Below are positions 49,725 to 59,185 of a stretch of 64,000 bases of DNA, piece by piece. The translations under genes and the position numbers were made by a program. Source of the DNA: Arthrobacter pigmenti (GTDB taxonomy: Bacteria > Actinomycetota > Actinomycetes > Actinomycetales > Micrococcaceae); assembly GCF_011927905.1 (NCBI RefSeq), contig NZ_JAATJL010000001.1, positions 2,480,001 to 2,544,000 of the forward strand. The letters are read 5' to 3'. The first letter of the stretch is position 1, and each line of letters begins with the position of its first letter. Under the pieces are notes generated by a model. That model was not told the DNA's origin. It saw only the letters and a program-made list of their open reading frames with translations, and did not search any database.

Positions 49725-51026
49725 TTACGCCGAGAGTTCGGCCTCCAGCCGCTCGATGTGGGCGACGACGACGGCGCGCCGCGGCGAGCGCGCCGGAAGG
49801 AGGCGAAGTGCGTCCCGCCACGCGCCGACGTCGTTCTCGGCTTCCGGCAGCTGGAGGAACTTCAACAGCGTGTCGGGCGAGCCGTCGGAGAGTACGGCTT
49901 CGCGGAGCACGGCGCTCACTTCCTGCCGAAGACGGACGATAGAGGGCGCCTCTGAACGCGGCAACACTTCACCGCGATAGATGTTCAACGCCAGACGATG
50001 CGCTCCGCGCTGAAGGTAGCTAATCACCTGGCTGGCGTCGACAACGAGCTCAGCCGGAAGCCGGTATGGCCGTGATTCCGGGACCAGCTGCGGCGTGTGG
50101 CGCGCGAGGAGGCGGCGGAGCCGGAGCATCTCAGCTCGCACGGTGGTCACCGAGACGTCTTCCGGATACGCCATCACGGCGAGTTCCTCCGCTGTCAGGC
50201 CATTGGGATGCAGCGCGAGGAGTGTGAGCAACTCAGCGTGCCGCGCGCTCAAACTGACGGACGATCCACCGGCATGCAGTTCGCCGGTATCCCGGCCCAG
50301 TATCTGCAGGCTGTCCCGATAGAGCGACCTCGATGCCTTCCGTGTCTTCGTTGTTCTGTTCTTGAGCCGGTGGACACTGAGCTGGGCCTCTGCGGCGGCA
50401 ACCGTCGCCTGAACGAGGGAGAGCGTGTGCGGCGCCACGGCTTCCTCGTCACCTGTGATGTCGACGACGCCGAGCACCGTGCCCGAGTCAGGATCGTGCA
50501 GTGGGACTGCAGTGCAACTCCAGGGATGCACCCTTGAGCTGAAGTGCTCTGCGCCGGCGATCTGGATGCCCTGGCCGAGGGCCAAGGCGGTGCCCGGCGC
50601 GCTGGTGCCAACAGCGAGTTCGGACCAGTCCGCGCCTTCGACGAACATCATGCCCTCCGCCTTGCGCTTGAGTGCCAGGTCGCCGTCAACCCACAGCAGG
50701 CGTCCGTTTTCATCACCAACTGCAACGAGCAGCCCGCTGTCCTGGCTGGGCCGAACGAGCAGCTTTCGGATCACGGGCATGATCGTTGCGAGTGGGTGGC
50801 CCTGGCGGTACGACTCAAGGTCTGACTCGCCGAAAAAGAGCGGAGCGAGGATGAGCTCAGGGTTTGGCAGTTGCGCCAGCGACCGCAGCCAGGAGTCCTG
50901 AACGATCGAACGGACGTTGCCCTGCACGCTTTCGCCGTTCGCGAGCGACTCGTGAGCAGCATGAATGCGCCGCTGAATGGTCCTGGACGTGAGGGCACAC
51001 TTGTCAGTTGGTTCGGCCTGAGCCAT
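49725..51026 (-). CDS. GAF-domain transcriptional regulator of aldehyde oxidation (AcoR-like input)
   Basis: The 433-residue protein starts at the ATG at 51026 (GGGAGCGG ribosome site). The N-terminal half resembles the sensory part of AcoR: SIVQDSWLRSLAQ..., and a GAF domain around residues 90-240 with LLVAVGDENGRLLWVDG, NSAPGT-like VGTSAPGTALALG and VHPWSCTAVPLHDPDSG. AcoR's AAA+ sigma-54 domain is absent. Instead there is a C-terminal winged-helix-like domain (VSLSARHAELLTLLALHPNGLTAEELA). It probably activates the downstream ALDH/ADH genes in response to an aldehyde or alcohol. Confidence 0.83.
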   Translation of the reverse strand: MAQAEPTDKCALTSRTIQRRIHAAHESLANGESVQGNVRSIVQDSWLRSLAQLPNPELILAPLFFGESDLESYRQGHPLATIMPVIRKLLVRPSQDSGLLVAVGDENGRLLWVDGDLALKRKAEGMMFVEGADWSELAVGTSAPGTALALGQGIQIAGAEHFSSRVHPWSCTAVPLHDPDSGTVLGVVDITGDEEAVAPHTLSLVQATVAAAEAQLSVHRLKNRTTKTRKASRSLYRDSLQILGRDTGELHAGGSSVSLSARHAELLTLLALHPNGLTAEELAVMAYPEDVSVTTVRAEMLRLRRLLARHTPQLVPESRPYRLPAELVVDASQVISYLQRGAHRLALNIYRGEVLPRSEAPSIVRLRQEVSAVLREAVLSDGSPDTLLKFLQLPEAENDVGAWRDALRLLPARSPRRAVVVAHIERLEAELSA

Positions 51027-51239
51027 TGCCGCTCCCTTGGGTTGAAGCCCGAAGTGGGGTGCCTCACATTGTAGCGGCGGAATCTTCGTCGTCGCTCTGG
51101 GGGTCTGTACGTCGGCAGCGGTACGTTCGCGAAATGAGCGCGGACCGAAACTAGATCTCTCGACGCCGTTCCCTGTAGGCATAATTCCCGGCTGATCCGG
51201 GCCGCTGGTTTTGTCGGTGGCGGGTGATGGACTGAAGTC

Positions 51240-53006
51240 ATGAACGGATCAACGACGGCGGAAGCCGGTTCCCCTGCCGGGGAGGCCGGGGGTACTACCT
51301 GTGCGTGCCCGAGGGGTGTCGCTTGTGATGGTCTGTTCTGCCTCGGTCGGGATTCCTTCATGAACGGTTACTCCACGGACGATTCCTCCGTGGACGATTC
51401 CTCCGTGGACGGGTCCGGTGTCAGCTCCTCGGCGGATGAGGATGCGCCCGAAGGTGTGGAAGCTGCCGGACCGGAGGCGCTGGTACGGCAGCTCATCGAG
51501 CAGCATCCACGGCTACAAGGGTTACCGGACGCTTTGGACCTGCTGAAAGCTGCTGACCGGCTCACGTCGTGGGTTGCCGCACAGCAGGCGGAACTGATCG
51601 CCCAGGTCCACCACCACGTAAACGGGCACGAAATGTTCCGGACCGGCCAGCAGCACCCAGGGACAGGTTTCACCTACACCGCCCAAGAGATCGCACCCCT
51701 GCTGCGGGTACCGGGCCGGACCGCGCAGCAGATCCTCAGCGAAGCGCTCACCCTGTGTAAGGACCTACCGGCCACCTGGGAAGCCCTCGAAGCCGGAACT
51801 CTCAGCCCCGTCCAAGCCCAGGTGATCGTGCAGGAATCCGGGACCATCCCAGCCGAAGCAATACCGGGGTACGAGGAGCAAATCCTGGACACCGCAGCCA
51901 CGTTGACGCGCCCGAAACTGGCGCAGCGGTGCCGCCGGCTACGGGAGGAACTACACCCTGAGTCGATCATCGAACGCCGCAAACGGGCAGCCAAGGACCG
52001 CGACGTCACCATCCACTCAGAGCAGGACGGTATGGCCTGGCTCGGCGCGTACCTGCCCGCGGAACAAGCGCACGGGATCTTCAACCGGGTCAACACCGCC
52101 GCCCGAGCCCTGCAAAGCCCGGACGAACCACGCACCCTGAACCAACTCCGTGCGGACGTCTTCACCGACGTCCTCACCCACACCTGCACCGGGGACCCGA
52201 AGAACGGCACCGGCCACCGCGGTGTCGGTGCGAACGTGTTCCTCACCGTCCCCGTCATGACCCTCCTCGGACACCGGAAACAGGACTGGCAAAACGCCAC
52301 CGGCAGCGGTGTCGGAGGATCGAGCACAACAACTGGCGACGCTGCCGGAAGCACGAGCAAGAAGGGCACGGCGGGCAATATGGACGCTCCGGCCGGTTCC
52401 GCTATGAACAGCAACGATCCCACCGGCGCGGGTGCAGGCGGTCCCGCCGGCGCTGGCACAGGCGGGACCGGCCACGACGGCCAGGATCCCCTCGACTCCG
52501 ACGTGAACGGCTTCCACTTGAACGGTGCTGATCTGAATGGTGCTGATTCCGGTGCTGGTGTGCCGGATCTGGAGGGTTGCACGGATGGCCATCTGGACGG
52601 GTACGGTCCCATCGACCCGGAAACCGCCCGCAACCTCGCAGCCCACGCACCCAGCTTCACCAGAATCCTCGTCCACCCCGAAACCGGTGCAGTCCTCAGC
52701 GTCGGCAGGGACAGATACCGCCCACCCAAACACCTCCAGGACTGGGTGCGGATCACCCACCCCACCTGCATCCATCCCGGCTGCAACCGATCCTCCTGGA
52801 CCTCAGAAATCGACCACACCATCCCCTGGGCCCACGGCGGCACCACCGAACTCAGCAACCTCGCGCCCCGATGCAAACTCCACCACACACTCAAAACCGA
52901 CGGCATCTGGGCAGATTTCACAACAGACCCATCCGGTGCGGTACACAGCACCTCACTCGCCGGCAAAACCTACACCACGCTCCCCGAACCACCACCACCG
53001 TTCTAG
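51240..53006 (+). CDS. DUF222 / HNH endonuclease domain protein (13E12-type)
   Basis: The 588-residue protein has a DUF222 domain (about 75-320: LTSWVAAQQAELIAQV, LAQRCRRLREELHPESIIERR, AWLGAYLPAEQAHGIFNRV) and a C-terminal HNH domain (CIHPGCNRSSWTSEIDHTIPWAHGG...LAPRCKLHHTLK). Between them lies a low-complexity Gly/Thr/Asn-rich insert (about 355-450, with LNGADLNGAD repeats). An Asp/Ser repeat (DDSSVDDSSVDG) is near the N-terminus. Such genes are multicopy in Micrococcales and mycobacteria; their role is unresolved. Confidence 0.88.
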   Translation: MNGSTTAEAGSPAGEAGGTTCACPRGVACDGLFCLGRDSFMNGYSTDDSSVDDSSVDGSGVSSSADEDAPEGVEAAGPEALVRQLIEQHPRLQGLPDALDLLKAADRLTSWVAAQQAELIAQVHHHVNGHEMFRTGQQHPGTGFTYTAQEIAPLLRVPGRTAQQILSEALTLCKDLPATWEALEAGTLSPVQAQVIVQESGTIPAEAIPGYEEQILDTAATLTRPKLAQRCRRLREELHPESIIERRKRAAKDRDVTIHSEQDGMAWLGAYLPAEQAHGIFNRVNTAARALQSPDEPRTLNQLRADVFTDVLTHTCTGDPKNGTGHRGVGANVFLTVPVMTLLGHRKQDWQNATGSGVGGSSTTTGDAAGSTSKKGTAGNMDAPAGSAMNSNDPTGAGAGGPAGAGTGGTGHDGQDPLDSDVNGFHLNGADLNGADSGAGVPDLEGCTDGHLDGYGPIDPETARNLAAHAPSFTRILVHPETGAVLSVGRDRYRPPKHLQDWVRITHPTCIHPGCNRSSWTSEIDHTIPWAHGGTTELSNLAPRCKLHHTLKTDGIWADFTTDPSGAVHSTSLAGKTYTTLPEPPPPF

Positions 53007-53282
53007 GTTCGGCGGCACAGGAGGAACAGTGCACGGCTCTGCGGTTATCGAGGAGTGAGCGGTGATTGGGAACGAGAGGACATCGGTCATGAGTGCGCGC
53101 CTGCCCGCGGGCACAACGCAGCAGCCGCAGCCGACCGTGCAAGGCCAGCTCGTTACCTCACCAAAATGATGCGACTCGGGCTCTCGTCGGCAGAGAATCC
53201 GTCCGCCGAACACCTAGCCACCATCCCGGATGTGGTGCTCTCATAGAAGGACTAATCGACCCGCAACAAGGCGGTGAGCTAG

Positions 53283-53756
53283 ATGTCGGGAATGACCGTT
53301 CCAAAGAGTGCCCTACGAGGCAGTGTGTTCCTTGTTGGCTGCTACACGGCCGCGCTGTGCTGGGCAGGGGCCGCGTGGATCCTGGTGGCCATCCCTGCCC
53401 TCACATTCTCAGCCGGTTGGATACTCATGCCGCCGGCCGCACTCACCCTCGTGCTCTGGGCCGTACGGTTTCAGGGCCGGGAACGGCCGCCCCGCCGAGA
53501 GCCCCGCCACGTCCACGCCCGACGACGGCACGTGGCTGGCGCCGTCGTCGAGTCCGCTCCCCCAGGGCCGCGATCGATGCTGTCCCGCTTCCTTCTCGTG
53601 CTTTCCGCTTACACGGCTGCGCTGACGTGGGCGCTGATCTTCCTGCTTGCGGGGAATGATGCTTGGGCGCTCCAACCCACATTTCTTGTGGTGCCACTTC
53701 TCGCCACGCTCCTGGCGATTTTCGCGTGGGCTTATCGGGGATCACCCCAAACCTGA
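53283..53756 (+). CDS. Four-helix membrane protein, unknown
   Basis: The 157-residue protein has two hydrophobic hairpins (about 12-32 with 38-60, and 100-121 with 128-151) separated by a basic Arg/His/Pro-rich cytoplasmic loop (RERPPRREPRHVHARRRH). The two halves each begin with a similar YTAAL(C/T)WA stretch, which suggests an internal duplication. No family is recognised. The start is the ATG at 53283 with a weak GGTGAG-type site. The 276 bp before it hold no gene I can support. Confidence 0.6.
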   Translation: MSGMTVPKSALRGSVFLVGCYTAALCWAGAAWILVAIPALTFSAGWILMPPAALTLVLWAVRFQGRERPPRREPRHVHARRRHVAGAVVESAPPGPRSMLSRFLLVLSAYTAALTWALIFLLAGNDAWALQPTFLVVPLLATLLAIFAWAYRGSPQT

Positions 53757-53853
53757 CCCGGCCCCCTTTGATCACTACCGATAGGTTGGAGGTGAACGAC
53801 GACGGCGGGCCGGCCCCACGGACAGCTTGCCCACACTCATCAGAGAGGTATTA

Positions 53854-54423
53854 ATGGAGCTTCACAACCTCCTTGAGGCATTGAACGCCGGCCAAACCAT
53901 TCCGGGCAGTTCGCCCTTGCATGCAGTCATGCACCGGGTAAGCCAGGACGCACTTCGCATTACCTCGGAGCTCAACGGCAGGTATCAGGAACCGGAGCGG
54001 GTGCGCGAGCTGTTGGGCCAGCTGACCGGAAAGTCCGTGGACGACTCCGTGACGGTCTTCCCGCCCTTCTACTCGGACTTCGGAAAGAACATCACGTTCG
54101 GAAAGCGCATCTTCATCAATTCAGGCTGCAAGTTTCAGGACCAGGGTGGCGTGGTCATCGGAGACGACTGCCTGATCGGGCACAACACCGTTCTGGCCAC
54201 GCTCAATCACGATCTCGACCCGAGCCGCCGTGCAGATATGCATCCAGCGCCTATCGTCCTCGGTCGCAATGTCTGGATTGGATCGAACGTCACCGTTCTA
54301 CCCGGTGTGACGATAGGTGATGACGCCGTAGTGGCGGCTGCATCCGTGGTAACGAAGGACGTACCGGCCGGCACCATTGTTGTCGGCTCGCCGGCGCGGG
54401 TGGTGCGCTCTGTCCACGACTAA
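53854..54423 (+). CDS. Sugar/hexapeptide O-acetyltransferase (maltose acetyltransferase-like)
   Basis: The 189-residue protein starts at the ATG at 53854 behind GAGAGG. An N-terminal Mac-type helical region (VMHRVSQDALRITSELNGRYQEPERVRELLGQL) precedes a left-handed beta-helix of hexapeptide repeats (VVIGDDCLIGHNTVLAT, VLGRNVWIGSNVTVLPGVTIGDDAVVAAASVVTKDVPAGTIVVGSPA). The active-site His is probably in LNHDLDP. It would acetylate a sugar or related acceptor with acetyl-CoA. The gene stands alone. Confidence 0.88.
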   Translation: MELHNLLEALNAGQTIPGSSPLHAVMHRVSQDALRITSELNGRYQEPERVRELLGQLTGKSVDDSVTVFPPFYSDFGKNITFGKRIFINSGCKFQDQGGVVIGDDCLIGHNTVLATLNHDLDPSRRADMHPAPIVLGRNVWIGSNVTVLPGVTIGDDAVVAAASVVTKDVPAGTIVVGSPARVVRSVHD

Positions 54424-54564
54424 GCCGCACCGATTTCAACCACTGAAACGGCAGCGACGGCTGCGCAGAAGCAGCGGAGTCGTTGACTTCCCGCAAGCGC
54501 CGCGGCATCGACACACCGTCACATGCGCCTTGGCAACGGTTTCGGTGCCAAGACCACGCAAACC

Positions 54565-55998
54565 CTACTCGCCGCGGGAGATCGAGATCATCTCTTCGCG
54601 GGGCACCAGCTTCACGCGTTCACGGACGAGCTCGGGCAGCGTGCCGTCGTCGTGCGCGTAATTCGCGCCCAACTTGAGCTCATGGTCGTCGAGCCGAAGC
54701 CAGCCTTCCCAGGTGGTGTAACGGACGCCGCGCTCCTCGAGGAGGTTGATAATGGCATCCTCGGACGGGTGCTCCGCCGCCGGAAGGTTCAGACGGTCCT
54801 CAAGGAGGAAGCCGATGGTTTCAAGTGCATCACCCTTGGTGTGGCCAATGAGGCCAACCGGCCCGCGCTTGATCCAACCCGTGCAGTAGATCCCGGGAAC
54901 CGGATTGCCGGACTCGTCGATGACGCGGCCTCCCTCGTTCGGGATGACGCCGTGCCGATCGTCGTAGCCTACCTCGGGAAGCTCGGAGCCGAAGTAGCCG
55001 ATCGCCCGGTACACCGCCTGAACCGGATAGTCGACATACTCGCCACTGCCCTCAACAGAACCGGTGCCGTTCAACTGGGTGCGCTCAAAACGAATGTTCG
55101 CCACCTTGCCCGGAGTTTCCGGTGAATCGGTAATCTCGACCGGGCTGTGCAGGAAGTGCAGGTGAAGACGGCGGGAAGCGACCCTTGAATCGGGGCCGTC
55201 ATCCTCAACCAGCCAGTTGGTCAGGGTCTTGACCATGGTCTTGGTCTGGTTATTGGTGGCGATCTGTTGCTCGGACGCCTCGTCGAAGTCGAAGTCCTCG
55301 GGGTAAAGCACAATGTCAACGTCGCGGGAGTGGGAGAGTTCACGCAGCTCCAGCGGCGTGAACTTCACCTGGGCCGGACCGCGGCGGCCGAAGACGTGCA
55401 CGTCAGTGACGGGCGACCTCTTCAATGCCGCATAGACGTTCGCGGGAATCTCGGTCACCAGCAGGTCGTCAGCATGCTTGGACAGCACGCGCGCGATATC
55501 CAGGGCGACGTTGCCGTTACCGATGACGGCGATCTCCTTGGCGTCCAACGGCCAGTCGCGGTCCACGTCCGGATGCCCGTCGTACCAGGACACGAAGTCC
55601 GCTCCCCCGAACGAGCCCTCAAGGTCAACGCCCGGAACATTCAACTCGGCATCCTTCACCGCGCCGGTCGCGAAGATGACGGCGTCGTAGAAGGTGCGGA
55701 AGTCGGAGAGGGTGAGGTCCCGCCCGTAGTTGACGTTGCCCAGGAATCGTATGTCGCCGCGATCCAGCACCTTGTGGAGGGCGTTGACGATCCCCTTGAT
55801 ACGGGGATGATCAGGGGCAACGCCGTACCGGATGAGGCCGTAAGGCGCAGGGTACTGGTCGAACAGGTCGATGGAGACCTCGAAGTCTCCACCCTTCACT
55901 TCCTGCGACTTGGTCAGGATGTCTGCGGCATAGACACCGGCCGGGCCGGCACCGATGATGGCAACCCGAAGTGGTCGGGCCGACGTCGTGCTGGACAC
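54565..55998 (-). CDS. fprA: Ferredoxin/adrenodoxin-type NADP reductase (FprA-like)
   Basis: The 477-residue flavoprotein starts with GTG at 55998. The FAD motif is AIIGAGPAGVYAADIL, followed by YGLIRYGVAPDHPRIKG, NADP-binding IAVIGNGNVALDIARVL, and the C-terminal YCTGWIKRGPVGLIGHTKGDALET, all typical of the adrenodoxin-reductase type found in mycobacterial FprA. It passes electrons from NADPH to ferredoxins. The gene is monocistronic with no ferredoxin adjacent. Confidence 0.93.
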   Translation of the reverse strand: MSSTTSARPLRVAIIGAGPAGVYAADILTKSQEVKGGDFEVSIDLFDQYPAPYGLIRYGVAPDHPRIKGIVNALHKVLDRGDIRFLGNVNYGRDLTLSDFRTFYDAVIFATGAVKDAELNVPGVDLEGSFGGADFVSWYDGHPDVDRDWPLDAKEIAVIGNGNVALDIARVLSKHADDLLVTEIPANVYAALKRSPVTDVHVFGRRGPAQVKFTPLELRELSHSRDVDIVLYPEDFDFDEASEQQIATNNQTKTMVKTLTNWLVEDDGPDSRVASRRLHLHFLHSPVEITDSPETPGKVANIRFERTQLNGTGSVEGSGEYVDYPVQAVYRAIGYFGSELPEVGYDDRHGVIPNEGGRVIDESGNPVPGIYCTGWIKRGPVGLIGHTKGDALETIGFLLEDRLNLPAAEHPSEDAIINLLEERGVRYTTWEGWLRLDDHELKLGANYAHDDGTLPELVRERVKLVPREEMISISRGE

Positions 55999-56113
55999 TG
56001 ATGCGCCTTCTTCCTGGATGGACAACCGCACGCGTATTAGCGCACAGTTTCCTATTCTAAATGTCGCAGCGTGCGGCGTCGAAAGCAGTGGCGCAGGTCT
56101 CACGGCCTGCTGG

Positions 56114-56491
56114 CTATACTCCGGTCAGCGTCCGGTGCTGCACGGACGACGACGGCAGCAGAGTGAGCGGCAGCGTGGGCGGAGTGACGGTGGAATCGTC
56201 GAAGCGCAGCCACTCGACCGGGACTGGCTCAGGTGCTGCTTTCTTCTTGGTGCGCAACATCATGATCAGCGCGTGCAGTCCAATGAACGCCCACAACGCA
56301 TTCACGGCAGCTGATGGCCAGGCCTGACTGAAATACGCGCTACAGAACAGGAACGCCGAGCCCGTGATGTTCAGTGCCTGGAACAGGCGCGACGTCGCCG
56401 CAAGCCTGCCCGCCGTCAACAAGCCGTACCCGGTGATGGTGCACAATGCGCCGGTCCAACCCAGCACTGAAAGAAGAAAAAAGGTGTCCAC
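56114..56491 (-). CDS. CBU_0592-like membrane protein
   Basis: The start is placed at a GTG at 56491 (VDTFFLLSVLGW); the longer frame upstream has an atypical basic composition. The 125-residue protein has three hydrophobic segments, and LGWTGALCTITGYGLLTAG...RLFQALNITGSAFLFCSAYFSQAWPSAAVNALWAFIGLHAL matches the small CBU_0592-type membrane family. The tail is Pro/Thr-rich and cytoplasmic-looking. The function is unknown. It is divergent from the LysR gene. Confidence 0.72.
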   Translation of the reverse strand: MDTFFLLSVLGWTGALCTITGYGLLTAGRLAATSRLFQALNITGSAFLFCSAYFSQAWPSAAVNALWAFIGLHALIMMLRTKKKAAPEPVPVEWLRFDDSTVTPPTLPLTLLPSSSVQHRTLTGV

Positions 56492-56622
56492 GGACAGCTT
56501 GCTCCGATGGGAAAGAGCCGCCAAGGACGGCTCGTGATTCGATCTGACAGATAGATCATGCGTCGCCCGAAAGGTTAAGCACAACTCGCCATTTATAAAC
56601 TCCCCATTTAGAGTTACTAAAC

Positions 56623-57528
56623 ATGCCAACCGACGCCCGTCGCCTTGAGTTTCTCCTTGCCGTTGCACGCCAGGGAGGCATCCTCGCCGCCGCCGAATCC
56701 CTCCATGTGACTCCCTCCGCCGTGTCACAACAGATCAGCAAACTCGAAAGCGAAGAGAGGGTGCGGTTGCTGGACCGGGGGCCGCGGGGCGTCACGCTCA
56801 CACGGGCGGGCCGCGTGCTGGCCGAAGCCGCCGAAAACATCGAACGGGAACTCATCGAAGCGCGCCGCCGCGTCATGGAGATTGAGGGCGAGGTCTCCGG
56901 CACCGTGGTGATCGGCGCCTTCCAGACCGTCATCACCGGCATCCTCGCACCGATGCTGGCCGCGTTTCAGCGTGACCTGCCGGGGGTCGACGTCGTTATC
57001 TCCGAAACTCCCTCGTCAAAGCTGCCGGGCGTGCTTCGCTCGGGTGATGCCGACGTCGTTATTCTTGAGCGCGATCTCGACACCGACCATCCAGCCCCGC
57101 GGTATACCCGCGAAGTGCCGCTGCTGGACGAGCCCTGGCGGCTGATAGTCCCCAGGGATGCTCTCTCCGACCAGACCGTACCGGACCTGGACCGCCTGTC
57201 CTGGCTCGGCATCGACCCCGACGGAGCCTCGGCGCAGGCATTCGCGCGGGTGTCGGCCAACCTGAAGCTCACGCCACGAACCGCCCACAGCTACTCGGAC
57301 TTCTCGTCCGCCCTGTCCCTCGTTGCTGCCGGACAGGGAGTTGCGCTGTTGCCCGCACTGGCCCTCGAGCGTGACCTGCCGGACGGAATCGAGATCATCG
57401 ACCGGCCGGGATTGGGCAGCCGCCGCCTGGTGCTCCGCCACCGGCAGAGCAAGCGCGAACCTTCGAACGCAGCGCTCGCCGTCATCGAAGCGATCGTGCA
57501 CCAAGCGGGTCAACTTTCCCTGGCGTGA
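56623..57528 (+). CDS. LysR-family transcriptional regulator
   Basis: The 301-residue protein has an N-terminal winged helix (RRLEFLLAVARQGGILAAAESLHVTPSAVSQQISKLE) and a periplasmic-binding-like effector domain. No ribosome site precedes the ATG, so translation may be leaderless. It lies 88 bp upstream of a peptide-type ABC importer on the same strand. A perfect 18-bp palindrome lies in that gap, and the regulator may control the importer. Confidence 0.9.
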   Translation: MPTDARRLEFLLAVARQGGILAAAESLHVTPSAVSQQISKLESEERVRLLDRGPRGVTLTRAGRVLAEAAENIERELIEARRRVMEIEGEVSGTVVIGAFQTVITGILAPMLAAFQRDLPGVDVVISETPSSKLPGVLRSGDADVVILERDLDTDHPAPRYTREVPLLDEPWRLIVPRDALSDQTVPDLDRLSWLGIDPDGASAQAFARVSANLKLTPRTAHSYSDFSSALSLVAAGQGVALLPALALERDLPDGIEIIDRPGLGSRRLVLRHRQSKREPSNAALAVIEAIVHQAGQLSLA

Positions 57529-57579
57529 AGGCTTGCATAGGCGCCGTCATGCACTAGCCAGGTGACGTGCACTACGCGT

Positions 57580-57597
57580 ATCGTTCATGTGAACGAT
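57580..57597. promoter_or_regulatory. 18-bp palindrome upstream of the ABC operon
   Basis: ATCGTTCA-TG-TGAACGAT is perfectly symmetric and lies 20 bp before the solute-binding-protein start. It is a candidate operator for the adjacent LysR protein or another dimeric regulator. Confidence 0.65.
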
Positions 57598-57616
57598 TAG
57601 TTAGGAGCTATCAGTG

Positions 57617-59185
57617 ATGACTCCACCATCGCTTTCCCGCAGAAGCCTCCTGTCTGCCGGGTTGACCATTGGAGCCGGTGCTCTCGCGGCAGGCATCACC
57701 GGCTGTGGACCCTCGCAGCCGGTCACCGAAATCCCACTGGGAGCGGCAACCGGAGTACCAGCGCCGGGCAAACGGCTAAGGGTGGCACGGCCCGCAGCTT
57801 CGGCAGCCGAAACGCTGGATTCTGCGAGCTCGCTCTCGGCCTACGAATACCTGGGAGCCCTCTATAACCGCCTGGTCAAGCTCGACCGGCAGGGCCAAAC
57901 CGTGCCGGACCTGGCTGAGGAATGGAGTTCGACGCCGGATGGCCGGGTTTGGACCTTCAAACTCCGCGAGAACGTGAAATTCCATAACGGTCAGACCCTG
58001 GTCGCCGCGGATGCTGCCTACTCCATCGCCCGAATCCTCGATCCGGAGGTGGCCTCCCCGCAGGCAGGAGTGCTTGCCCCGATCCTCGAACCCGCAGGCA
58101 TCAGGGCAGTCGATCCCCTGACCCTCGTCTTCGATCTGCTCTCACCCAATGCTGAGTTCCCGTCCCTCCTGACGGCGTACCAGTGCTACATCGTCCCTGA
58201 GGGCATGGCTCCCACGCCCGGCTTCGCCGTCGGGACCGGACCCTTCCGGCTCTCTTCCTTCACTCCCGCAGGGAGGGGAAGCGTGGAAGCATTTCCGGAT
58301 CACTTCGCCGGCCCACCCGCTCTGGAAGGCATCGACTTCTACTCCGTCCAGGACACCAGCGCCAGAGTCAACGCACTCCTGGCCGGTCAGATCGATTTCA
58401 TCAGCCAGACCAACCTGGACTTCGCCACCGCGCGGGTGGTGGCGTCGTCGTCGAACACCACGGTGGCGCGGTCAGAGAACGCCCAGTGGTACACGATCCC
58501 GATGCTGGCCACCTCGCCGGAGTTCTCCGATCCGCTGGTGCGCCAGGCGATGAAGCTCGCCTACAACCCACAGGACATCGTGGCGACCGCTCTGCAAGGC
58601 AACGGCACGCCCGGCTGGGACAACCCGGTAACGCCGTCGGACGCAGCCTTCCTGGACTTCCAGCGCGAGTATGACCCGGAGAAGGCTCGGGCGCTCCTGC
58701 AGCAGGCGGGAAAGGAAGGCTTCACCACCGAGATCTTCACCTCGGCCTATGACCCGGTGTTCACGCCCATGGCCGTGGCCTATGCGGACGCCGTCAAAGC
58801 AGCCGGAATCAATCTCCGCGTGACCAGCGCGTCGGCCGATTCCTACTACACGGAGATCTGGATCCAGGAACCGCTGTGCGTCAGCTACTGGTTCACCGGA
58901 CGGCCCATCGACCAATTGCTGAACCAGATCTTCCGGTCCGGCTCCTCCTACAACGAAGCGGCCTGGTCCAATGAGCAGTTCGACGGACTGCTCATGGCAG
59001 CCCGCCGCGAAATGAACGACGAGCGGCGCCGCTCGATCTACCAGGACGCGCAGCGCGTGATTATCGACGACGGCGCCGACATGACCCCGATGTTCGGGGA
59101 CCGTCTGGTTGGCCTTGCCCGGAACGTCGTGAATTACGACGAGTACGGCTTCGAATTCGACTACATCAATATAGGGCTGACGTGA
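57617..59185 (+). CDS. ABC transporter solute-binding lipoprotein (peptide/nickel type)
   Basis: The 522-residue protein starts at the ATG at 57617 (a GTG directly before it is possible; AGGAG upstream). The signal peptide combines a twin-arginine motif (SRRSLL) with a lipobox (AGITGC), so it is probably Tat-exported and lipid-anchored. The SBP_bac_5 domain follows (NRLVKLDRQGQTVPDLAEEWSSTPDG, WTFKLRENVKFHNG). It captures peptides or similar ligands for the downstream permeases. The ligand is not readable. Confidence 0.92.
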   Translation: MTPPSLSRRSLLSAGLTIGAGALAAGITGCGPSQPVTEIPLGAATGVPAPGKRLRVARPAASAAETLDSASSLSAYEYLGALYNRLVKLDRQGQTVPDLAEEWSSTPDGRVWTFKLRENVKFHNGQTLVAADAAYSIARILDPEVASPQAGVLAPILEPAGIRAVDPLTLVFDLLSPNAEFPSLLTAYQCYIVPEGMAPTPGFAVGTGPFRLSSFTPAGRGSVEAFPDHFAGPPALEGIDFYSVQDTSARVNALLAGQIDFISQTNLDFATARVVASSSNTTVARSENAQWYTIPMLATSPEFSDPLVRQAMKLAYNPQDIVATALQGNGTPGWDNPVTPSDAAFLDFQREYDPEKARALLQQAGKEGFTTEIFTSAYDPVFTPMAVAYADAVKAAGINLRVTSASADSYYTEIWIQEPLCVSYWFTGRPIDQLLNQIFRSGSSYNEAAWSNEQFDGLLMAARREMNDERRRSIYQDAQRVIIDDGADMTPMFGDRLVGLARNVVNYDEYGFEFDYINIGLT

